10,044 bases of DNA from Candidatus Portnoybacteria bacterium CG_4_9_14_3_um_filter_43_11 (GTDB lineage Bacteria > Patescibacteriota > Minisyncoccia > Portnoybacterales > UBA2143), in contig PFWG01000022.1 of the NCBI GenBank assembly GCA_002791035.1, forward strand, positions 1-10,044. Reading direction: 5' to 3'. Below the pieces are notes generated by a model. That model saw nothing but the letters and a program-made list of their open reading frames with translations, had not been told where the DNA came from and made no database searches. Both the position numbers and the translations under genes were made by a program. Below, in pieces: positions 1-5,995 of the stretch; position 1 is the stretch's first letter, and every line of letters begins with the position of its first letter.

Positions 1-609
1 GGCGTGTTGGAGAAACTTGGGGCGCAGGACTGCTTTTGGGAAAACAAAGGCGCCTATACCGGCGAGATTTCCTCTTTGATGCTCAAGGATTTAGGCTGTC
101 AATATGTCATTGTCGGCCATTCCGAAAGAAGAAAATATTTCGGGGAAAGCGATGAAATAATAAACAGGAAATTAAAGGCGGTTTTGAAAAACCGAATGAA
201 GCCGGTATTTTGCGTCGGCGAAGAAACCAGAGACAGTTTAAACGGGAACGGAAAGCAAATCAACGAAATGGGTTTGATTGTCGGCGAGCAGCTGGAAAAG
301 GGGCTGATCGGGATTTCGACCGAAAGGATAAGGGAAATAATCTTTGCCTACGAGCCGATCTGGGCGATCGGGACGGGACAGGCCTGTTTGCCCGACGATG
401 CCATGAAAGCCCGGCTTTTTATCCGAAAAATTTTGTCAAAACTCTATAGCCGGGAAACAGCCGAAAAAGCCAGAATCGTTTATGGCGGCAGTATTGACAG
501 CAAGAATGTTTCCGATTATGTCAAAAACGCCAAAATGGACGGGATTTTGGTCGGCGGGGCTTCTATTAACGCCAGCGAATTTAATAAGATTGTTGAGAAA
601 ATAGGATGA
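1..609 (+). CDS. tpiA: Triose-phosphate isomerase, 3' part (5' end outside window)
   Basis: This enzyme interconverts dihydroxyacetone phosphate and glyceraldehyde-3-phosphate in cytosolic glycolysis and gluconeogenesis. The reading frame is open from base 1. About 202 residues are visible against a family length near 250, so roughly the first 50, including the Asn-x-Lys substrate-binding motif, lie upstream. Visible hallmarks are KGAYTGEIS, the electrophile histidine in VGHSERR (codon 118-120), the catalytic-base glutamate in YEPIWAIGTG (codon 352-354) with its flexible IGTG loop, and the phosphate-binding YGGSI and GILVGGAS segments near the C-terminus. All catalytic residues that can be checked are intact. 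The GTG at 4 is not a credible start because it falls inside the conserved core. The TGA stop overlaps the pgk start by 4 bp (ATGA), which suggests translational coupling. Confidence 0.97.
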   Translation, partial: GVLEKLGAQDCFWENKGAYTGEISSLMLKDLGCQYVIVGHSERRKYFGESDEIINRKLKAVLKNRMKPVFCVGEETRDSLNGNGKQINEMGLIVGEQLEKGLIGISTERIREIIFAYEPIWAIGTGQACLPDDAMKARLFIRKILSKLYSRETAEKARIVYGGSIDSKNVSDYVKNAKMDGILVGGASINASEFNKIVEKIG

Positions 610-1769
610 AAATTCTTTCCGACTTCAAATTTAACGGCGAAAAGGTTTTGCTCCGGGTTGATTTCAACGAACCGATAAAGGACGGCCGATTAGCCAGTAA
701 TTTTCGCCTTAGGGCGACTCTGCCGACCATAGAGTATCTGCTTGAACAAAGCGCCAAGGTAATTTTATTGACTCATCTGGGCCGGCCGGAGGGCAAAGTA
801 GAGGAAGAATTGAGAACGGATTTACTCGGCAAGGATTTATCCCTTTTAATCGGCCGAAAGGTAAAAAAACTTGACGGCTGTGTCGGAGAGGAGATAAAAA
901 AAGAAATAGACGGGATGCGCCCCGGGGAAATTATTCTTTTAGAAAATGTCCAATTTGAACCGGGCGAAAAAGCCAATAATCCTAAATTTGCCGCGGCGCT
1001 GGCTGAATTAGCCGACTTTTTTGTTTTGGACGCTTTTGGCCAGTCGCATCGCGATTACGCTTCCATCAGCGGAGCGCCGAAATTGCTGCCCAGTTGCGCC
1101 GGCTTGCTTTTAGCCAAAGAAATCAAAGTTCTTTCCGGCGTTTTGGAAAAGCCCAAACGCCCCTTGACAGTGATCGTCGGCGGGGCAAAAATTTCAACCA
1201 AAATTGAACTGATTGAAAACCTTTCAACCAAGGCCGACTATTTTCTTTTAGGCGGAGCGCTGGCCAATACTTTTTTAAAGGCCAAGGGGATTAGCGTCGG
1301 CAAATCGGTTATTGAAGAGGAAATGGTCGGCCGGGTAAGAGAAATGAATTTGGATAGCGATAAAATAATTTCTTTGACCGACGGTGTCGTTTCGGCCAGC
1401 CCTGACGGCAAATCGGACAGCCGAGTCAGCCCGATAGGCGATCTCGGCGAAAACGAAATGATTTTAGATATCGGTCCGAAAACGGTGAAAAAATTTGAAG
1501 ATATAATCAAGCAGGCAAAGATGATTGTTTGGAACGGGCCAATGGGTTTGTTTGAAATCGGTTCCTTTGCCGCCGGAAGCGCCGCCATCGCTAAAGCCGT
1601 CGCTAAAAGCGGAGCTTTTTCTTTGGTTGGCGGCGGAGAGACCATTGCGCTATTGGAAGGATTGAACCTTTTGGATAAAATGAGTCACGTTTCAACCGGC
1701 GGCGGGGCAATGCTCAAGTTTTTAGCCGGCGGGAAATTGCCTGGCATAGAAGCGCTTAATAATAGATAA
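606..1769 (+). CDS. pgk: Phosphoglycerate kinase
   Basis: PGK transfers phosphate from 1,3-bisphosphoglycerate to ADP, an ATP-yielding step of cytosolic glycolysis. The 387 residues are normal for a bacterial monomer. N-terminal substrate-domain motifs are RVDFNEP (Asp19, Asn21), the RLRATLPT segment (Arg34), THLGRP (His57, Arg60), LLENVQF and DAFGQSHR (Arg149). C-terminal nucleotide-domain motifs are VGGAKISTKI, FLLGGALANTF, WNGPMGLFE and the GGGET and STGGGA loops. Residue 116 is Gln (codon CAA at 951-953) where the family has a conserved Arg in LLENxRF that contacts 3-phosphoglycerate; the other anion-binding residues are present. The start at 606 overlaps the tpiA stop by 4 bp and has no clear Shine-Dalgarno, which fits reinitiation. 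recJ begins 6 bp after the stop. Confidence 0.98.
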   Translation: MKILSDFKFNGEKVLLRVDFNEPIKDGRLASNFRLRATLPTIEYLLEQSAKVILLTHLGRPEGKVEEELRTDLLGKDLSLLIGRKVKKLDGCVGEEIKKEIDGMRPGEIILLENVQFEPGEKANNPKFAAALAELADFFVLDAFGQSHRDYASISGAPKLLPSCAGLLLAKEIKVLSGVLEKPKRPLTVIVGGAKISTKIELIENLSTKADYFLLGGALANTFLKAKGISVGKSVIEEEMVGRVREMNLDSDKIISLTDGVVSASPDGKSDSRVSPIGDLGENEMILDIGPKTVKKFEDIIKQAKMIVWNGPMGLFEIGSFAAGSAAIAKAVAKSGAFSLVGGGETIALLEGLNLLDKMSHVSTGGGAMLKFLAGGKLPGIEALNNR

Positions 1770-1775
1770 GAAATA

Positions 1776-3554
1776 ATGAAGTGGAAAATAAAAGAGAAAG
1801 CGCCGGACGACTTTTTAAAGCGGTTTCCGGAATTTACTCCTTTAGTCGCCCAACTTTTATACAACCGCGGCTTGATTTCTCAAAAACAGATTGACGAGTT
1901 TTTCAATCCTGACTACAGCCAGGATTTTCATGACCCATATTTGCTTAAGGGAATGAAAAAAGCGGTTAACCGGATTAGACAAGCGCTTAAAAAGGGAGAA
2001 AAGATTACCATTTACGGCGATTTTGACGCCGACGGCGTTTGCGCGACGACCATTTTATTTTCAACTTTAAAAGAATTAGGCGCCAAAAATCTTGATGCCT
2101 ATATTCCCGACCGGGAAAAAGAGAGTCACGGCTTGAACGAAAAAGCCATCAGAGAATTAAGAGCGAGAGGGACAAAACTGATTATCGTCGTTGATTGCGG
2201 CAGTACCGACTTCAACGAAGTTGATTTGGCCAAGTCGTTGGGCATAGATATGGTTATTACCGACCATCATACTCTAGCCGAGAAGTTGCCTCGGGCGCTG
2301 GCCGTAATCAATCCTCTGCAAAAAGGGGACAAGTATCCCTTTAAAGATCTATCCGGCGCCGGCGTGGCCTTTAAACTGGCATCGGCTCTTTTGTCGGCTC
2401 ACGGCGAAGAATTTTTTCAAAAGTGGCTGCTGGATTTAGTCGCTTTGGCGACAGTGGTTGACGTTATGCCGATTGTCGGAGAAAACCGGACTTTGGTTAA
2501 ATACGGCTTGGGGGTCTTAGCCCAGACGCGGCGAGTCGGATTGAGAGAACTAATGAGGATAGGCGGGGTAGAGCCGAAAATTATCCAAGCGTCTTTTAAC
2601 GGCGAGCCGCCGGCGACCAATCTCAATGTCGCTACCCTTGGTTTTGTCCTTGGGCCGCGACTCAATGTCGCCAGCCGGATGGACCATGCCAACACCGCCT
2701 TTCATCTCCTGATTGCCAGAGACCGGAAAGAAGCCAAGAGTTTGGCTAAATTGCTCAATGAAAAAAATACCGAAAGGCAAAATCTGACCGCGGCCATTAT
2801 GAAAGAAGTGGAAAGACGGATTGAAGGCAATCCGGAGAAAAAAAACTCAAAGTTAATTTTTGAAAGCAGTCCTGATTGGCCGGTCGGTTTGGTCGGGTTA
2901 GCCGCCAGCAAAGCGGTTGATAAATATTGCCGTCCAACGATGATTGGCTGCGAAATGGATGACTTGATTCATGTTTCCTGCCGGAGTATTCCAGAATTTG
3001 ATTTAATGGAAGCGATTAGAATAGCGGCCTCGGAAAATCTTTTAGACGATTACGGCGGGCACAAAGGCGGCGCCGGCTTCAGGGCGAAAAAAGAAAACTT
3101 GGAAAAAATCAAAAAGATTTTTGCCGATATAGCCGGAGAGAAATTAAAAGAGGAGGATTTGGCTCCGACGCTGGATATTGACGCCGAGTTGTCTTTAGAC
3201 GCCCTTGCTTTCTATAGTTATGACGAAATCCAAAAGTTTGCTCCTTTTGGCAAAGGGAATCCGGAGCCGAAATTTTTAATCAGAGGGTTGGAGGTCAGGA
3301 ATCTTAAGGCGGTTGGAACCAGCGGCAGCCATCTAAAGATGGAATTGGTTTGTTTTGACGAGAGATGCCGGTTGGCCAAAAGTTTTCAGGCGATTGCCTT
3401 TGGTTCGGGGCATTTGGATGGCATATTGGACAAGGGAAGTTTAGTTGACGTTGTTTTTGAGTTTATTTTAAACGAGTGGAACGGGACAAGAAATTTGGAG
3501 ATGAAGGTCGTTGATTTAAAACTGGCAAAATTATATCAAAAGATATCTCAATGA
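1776..3554 (+). CDS. recJ: Single-stranded-DNA-specific exonuclease RecJ
   Basis: RecJ is a metal-dependent 5'-3' single-strand DNA exonuclease of the DHH superfamily, used in recombinational, mismatch and base-excision repair. The 592 residues match the family. The order is: an N-terminal segment with the YNRGL and FFNPDY motifs usual in RecJ; the DHH domain with YGDFDADGV (Asp82, Asp84, Asp86), VVDCG (Asp140), TDHH (163-165), LSGAGVAFK (192-200) and VVDV (Asp229); GPRLNVASRM (293-302); the DHHA1 domain with DWPVGLVGLAASK (367-379), CRSIPEFDL and DYGGHKGGAGF (His429); and a C-terminal OB-like segment beginning FAPFGKGNPEP (488-498). The metal-binding residues all appear intact. The gene lies 6 bp after pgk and overlaps the ribonuclease H start by 4 bp (ATGA), so it is probably in the same operon. 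Confidence 0.97.
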   Translation: MKWKIKEKAPDDFLKRFPEFTPLVAQLLYNRGLISQKQIDEFFNPDYSQDFHDPYLLKGMKKAVNRIRQALKKGEKITIYGDFDADGVCATTILFSTLKELGAKNLDAYIPDREKESHGLNEKAIRELRARGTKLIIVVDCGSTDFNEVDLAKSLGIDMVITDHHTLAEKLPRALAVINPLQKGDKYPFKDLSGAGVAFKLASALLSAHGEEFFQKWLLDLVALATVVDVMPIVGENRTLVKYGLGVLAQTRRVGLRELMRIGGVEPKIIQASFNGEPPATNLNVATLGFVLGPRLNVASRMDHANTAFHLLIARDRKEAKSLAKLLNEKNTERQNLTAAIMKEVERRIEGNPEKKNSKLIFESSPDWPVGLVGLAASKAVDKYCRPTMIGCEMDDLIHVSCRSIPEFDLMEAIRIAASENLLDDYGGHKGGAGFRAKKENLEKIKKIFADIAGEKLKEEDLAPTLDIDAELSLDALAFYSYDEIQKFAPFGKGNPEPKFLIRGLEVRNLKAVGTSGSHLKMELVCFDERCRLAKSFQAIAFGSGHLDGILDKGSLVDVVFEFILNEWNGTRNLEMKVVDLKLAKLYQKISQ

Positions 3555-3988
3555 TGAAATTACTAATTTATGCCGATGGCGGGGCAAGAGGGAATCCCGG
3601 GCCGGCCGCTGTCGGAGTCGTGCTTAAAAAGGATGGCCAGACAATCAAAAAATACGGCGAGTATATCGGCGAAGCGACCAACAATCAAGCCGAATACCAG
3701 GCGATTATTTTCGGGCTCAAAAAGACCAAGCTTCTGTTCGGCAAAAAGAAAGCCAAAGAAATAGAATTGGAGTTTTTGACGGACAGCGAGCTGGCGGCCA
3801 GACAGCTGAATCATAAATATAAAATAAAAGAAAAAGAACTCCAGCCGCTGTTTTTGAAAATTTGGAACTTGACCATTGATTTTAAAAATGTTAGTTTTAG
3901 CCATATCTTGAGAGAAAAGAACAAAGAAGCCGACGCTTTGGTCAACGAGGCGTTGGATAGCCAAAGCCGGGAACAAAAACTCTTGTAG
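3551..3988 (+). CDS. rnhA: Type 1 ribonuclease H, short form
   Basis: This family cleaves the RNA strand of RNA-DNA hybrids, for example primers and R-loops. The 145 residues contain the four carboxylates expected of type 1 RNase H: Asp9 in YADGGARGNPGP, Glu48 in NNQAEYQAI, Asp78 in LTDSELAARQL and Asp128 in REKNKEADALVNEALD. Compared with E. coli RNase HI, the basic-protrusion (handle) region is missing and the loop carrying the active-site histidine is replaced by REKNKEAD. This resembles the short archaeal and bacterial RNase HI-like subfamily. Translation could start at ATG 3551, overlapping the recJ stop, or at ATG 3554; the difference is one Met. The stop at 3986-3988 directly abuts the rnpB -35 box. 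Enzyme class is firm. The symbol is by family, and strict orthology to E. coli rnhA is less certain. Confidence 0.92.
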   Translation: MMKLLIYADGGARGNPGPAAVGVVLKKDGQTIKKYGEYIGEATNNQAEYQAIIFGLKKTKLLFGKKKAKEIELEFLTDSELAARQLNHKYKIKEKELQPLFLKIWNLTIDFKNVSFSHILREKNKEADALVNEALDSQSREQKLL

Positions 3989-4017
3989 TTGACAAATAAT
4001 TTAATTTGATATATATT
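3989..4017 (+). promoter_or_regulatory. Sigma-70-type promoter for rnpB
   Basis: TTGACA at 3989-3994 is a perfect -35 box. TATATT at 4012-4017 is a 5-of-6 match to the -10 box. The spacer is exactly 17 bp and AT-rich. The predicted start, about 7 bases after the -10, falls at G4024, which is where the P1 helix of RNase P RNA begins. This agreement supports the call. Confidence 0.9.
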
Positions 4018-4023
4018 GTAATC

Positions 4024-4424
4024 GGCTCAAGTAAATTAGATAGCCGCTGCCAGTTTAAAAAATTGGTAGAGGAAAGTCCGGGCGTCGAATCTTATGCCCC
4101 GCCGAGCGGGGTAAAGGGGAAAGCGGCAGTGGGCAACACCCACCGTTCGCAAGGATAGGGAAAGTGCCACAGAGACAATACTTCTTTGCTTTAGGGGTAA
4201 TCTCCTAAAGCGAGGTAAAGGTGAAAAGTGAGGGATTAAGACCCCTCTCTCCGCGGGGAGACCCGTTGGAGCGGTAAACCCTGCCTGACGCAAGAGCAAA
4301 TCCCGACGCAAGGTCGGGAGCAAAGTAGCTCGCTAGAGGCCGGCAGCAATGCCGGTCCCAGACAGATGGCTATCTCCCCGCAGAACTGCGGGGAACAGAA
4401 CCCGGCTTATTATTTACTTGGGCT
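4024..4424 (+). ncRNA. rnpB: RNase P catalytic RNA (type A-like)
   Basis: This is the ribozyme subunit of RNase P, which trims tRNA 5' leaders. The conserved P4 strands are present: GAGGAAAGTCCGGGC at 4069-4083 and ACAGAACCCGGCTTA at 4395-4409. Helices I can pair by eye are P1 (4025-4037 with 4412-4424), P2 (4039-4045 with 4368-4374), P3 (about 4048-4069), P12 (4188-4195 with 4204-4211), P18 (4340-4345 with 4350-4355, capped by a GCAA tetraloop) and a P19-like hairpin (4376-4382 with 4387-4393) between P2 and P4. The ACAGAGA element near 4169, the GGTGAAA element near 4220 and AGCAAAGTAGC near 4320 are also conserved regions of this RNA. The length of about 400 nt is typical. It has its own promoter and terminator. 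The exact 3' end is inferred from P1 pairing. Confidence 0.97.
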
Positions 4425-4431
4425 AACAAAG

Positions 4432-4467
4432 AATCCCGTCCCGCAGTATTGTCGGACGGGATTTTTT
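4432..4467 (+). terminator. Intrinsic terminator of rnpB
   Basis: A perfect 10-bp GC-rich stem (AATCCCGTCC at 4432-4441 with GGACGGGATT at 4454-4463) encloses a 12-nt loop and runs directly into a T tract (4462-4467). It lies 8 bases after the P1 3' strand of the RNase P RNA. It should end rnpB and shield the polysaccharide operon from readthrough. Confidence 0.93.
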
Positions 4468-4491
4468 GTTTCGGCCTTGGCCCTTCGCGGC

Positions 4492-4520
4492 TTGCCTTTT
4501 TGCGGCTGATTCATTAGGAT
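4492..4520 (+). promoter_or_regulatory. Possible promoter of the polysaccharide operon
   Basis: TTGCCT (4492-4497) and TAGGAT (4515-4520) each match 4 of 6 consensus bases with a 17-bp spacer. The predicted start near 4527 gives a leader of under 20 nt before the ATG at 4544. A promoter is expected here because a strong terminator lies just upstream. The boxes are weak and the exact site is uncertain. I see nothing else in 4468-4543. Confidence 0.35.
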
Positions 4521-4543
4521 TAGGTTAGAGACCTCTTAATAAA

Positions 4544-5932
4544 ATGAAAAAAGCGGAACTATTATTTACGGCGATTCTGCCTCCTCTGGACTTCATGATG
4601 CTTTTGGTGGCGGGAATAACCGCCTATTTTCTGCGGATTAATCCGTTGGTCGCCCAGTACCGGCCGGTGCTTTTCCATCTCAACCTTCCCCTTAACCGTT
4701 ACTTGACTTTGATTATCGGCGTTTCGGTTTTTATGCTGGCGGTTTTCGCGCTTATTGGGCTCTATCGTATTCAGCTCAGAAGAATTCTTTTGGACGACTT
4801 TTTGAAAATAATCATCGGCGTTTCAGCCGGGATTATCGGCTTGGTCTTTTATAGTTTTTTTCGCTCGGAATTGTTTGATTCCCGTTTTCTAATTGTTATT
4901 GGCTGGGTAGCGGCGATTATTTTTGTCTCTTTCGGGCGTTTTATTGTTCATCGCTGGCAGAGATATTTGATGAAAAAATATAATTTTGGATTAAGGCGGG
5001 CTTTGGTCGTCGGCTGTGACGGCGTCAGCCAAAAAATCGTTAACTACATCAAAAGCCAATCGGTTTTGGGCTATCGGCTGGTGACTAACCTGTCCCAGCC
5101 GGATTTGGACGAAATCAAAAGAAAGGTCAAGGACCCGGGCGTGGAAGAAATTATTTTGGCCGATTCGGACTGGCCCAAAGAAAGGGTGCTTGAATTGGTT
5201 AATTTTTGCGAAGACAATCATTTGACTTTTAAATTTGTTCCCAATCTTTTTCAGACATTAACGGCTAACGCTTCGGTGGAAACGTTGGGAGATGTCCCGA
5301 TTATTGAACTCAAGAGAACAGCCCTGGACGGCTGGGGAAGGATTATTAAAAGAGTCATTGATTTTGTCGGCGCTTTAACTGGTCTGATTGTCTTGAGTCC
5401 GTTTTTTACCCTCGTCGCCATTTTTATCAAGCGGGATAGTCCGGGTCCAGTTTTTGTTCATCTGAAAAGAATCAGCCAAGGAAAAGAATTCCGGCTGTGT
5501 AAATTCCGTTCAATGGTTGACGGAGCAGAGAAATTAAAAGAGAATCTTCAGGCAAAAAACGAACGGAAAGACGGACCGTTGTTTAAAATAAAAAATGATC
5601 CCAGGGTAACCAAAATCGGAAAATTTTTAAGAAGATACCGGATAGATGAATTTCCGCAGTTGGTCAATGTTTTGAAGGGGGAAATGAGTTTAATCGGTCC
5701 GCGCCCGCATCAACCGGATGAAATCGCCCAATACCGAAAACACCACAAAAAGGTCCTGGCGATTAAATCGGGGATGACCGGTTTCGCTCAGGTTTCCGGC
5801 AGTTCGGACTTGTCTTTTGAGGAAGAGATAAAATTGGATACCTATTACGTTGAAAATTGGTCGTTAGCGATGGACTTAAAGATATTTCTAAGGACTTGGC
5901 TGGTTTTATTAAAGGACCGATCGGCGTGTTAA
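4544..5932 (+). CDS. Polyprenyl-phosphate sugar-1-phosphate transferase (WbaP/WcaJ type)
   Basis: This membrane enzyme starts glycan assembly by moving a sugar-1-phosphate from a nucleotide sugar onto a polyprenyl-phosphate carrier at the inner face of the membrane. The 462 residues show four N-terminal hydrophobic segments (about 13-31, 53-74, 87-106, 115-134). Next comes a Rossmann-like CoA-binding-type domain with VVGCDG (155-160). The bacterial sugar-transferase domain begins near residue 266 with KRVIDFVGALTG and a membrane-associated helix (about 273-295). Its core motifs are CKFRSM (319-324), the catalytic Asp-Glu pair in RIDEFPQL (Asp368, Glu369), GEMSLIGPRP (379-388) and SGMTGFAQVSG (409-419). 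The layout is that of full-length WbaP/WcaJ-like enzymes rather than minimal PglC. The sugar cannot be read from sequence. The stop codon lies inside a perfect 20-bp inverted repeat, and three glycosyltransferase genes follow. Confidence 0.95.
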   Translation: MKKAELLFTAILPPLDFMMLLVAGITAYFLRINPLVAQYRPVLFHLNLPLNRYLTLIIGVSVFMLAVFALIGLYRIQLRRILLDDFLKIIIGVSAGIIGLVFYSFFRSELFDSRFLIVIGWVAAIIFVSFGRFIVHRWQRYLMKKYNFGLRRALVVGCDGVSQKIVNYIKSQSVLGYRLVTNLSQPDLDEIKRKVKDPGVEEIILADSDWPKERVLELVNFCEDNHLTFKFVPNLFQTLTANASVETLGDVPIIELKRTALDGWGRIIKRVIDFVGALTGLIVLSPFFTLVAIFIKRDSPGPVFVHLKRISQGKEFRLCKFRSMVDGAEKLKENLQAKNERKDGPLFKIKNDPRVTKIGKFLRRYRIDEFPQLVNVLKGEMSLIGPRPHQPDEIAQYRKHHKKVLAIKSGMTGFAQVSGSSDLSFEEEIKLDTYYVENWSLAMDLKIFLRTWLVLLKDRSAC

Positions 5933-5972
5933 GGTTTTGCCAAAATTTTTTGAAATTTTGGCAAAACCTTAA
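5929..5972. repeat. Perfect 20-bp inverted repeat with 4-nt loop
   Basis: The left arm (5929-5948) and right arm (5953-5972) are exact reverse complements, separated by TTTG. The arms contain GGTTTTGCC and GGCAAAACC. The repeat includes the TAA stop (5930-5932) of the sugar transferase and ends 23 bases before the next start codon. No T tract follows on either strand, so it does not look like a standard intrinsic terminator. In RNA it would be a very stable hairpin, possibly an mRNA stabiliser, a partial attenuator, or one copy of a dispersed genomic repeat. Its function is unknown. Confidence 0.93.
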
Positions 5973-5995
5973 GCTGTCTCTGGCGGGTTGTTGGT

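Noticed and set aside
4..6. GTG as start of a short triose-phosphate isomerase
   Set aside because: The frame is open to base 1 and the preceding part of the conserved barrel is missing, so the gene is cut by the window edge, not truncated.
1238..1645. 135-codon open frame on the - strand opposite pgk
   Set aside because: The + strand codes for unmistakable PGK motifs here. The antisense frame is low-complexity Ser/Pro-rich, the mirror of Gly/Ala/Lys codons.
3563..3976. 137-codon open frame on the - strand opposite the ribonuclease H gene
   Set aside because: The RNase H active-site residues on the + strand are all in place. The antisense translation shows no domain pattern.
4036..4323. 95-codon open frame on the - strand
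   Set aside because: It lies entirely within the RNase P RNA gene, whose conserved helices explain the sequence. Its open frame is a by-product.
5929..5972. Inverted repeat as an ordinary intrinsic terminator
   Set aside because: No T tract follows on either strand, and the downstream GT genes have no obvious promoter of their own in the 23-bp gap.
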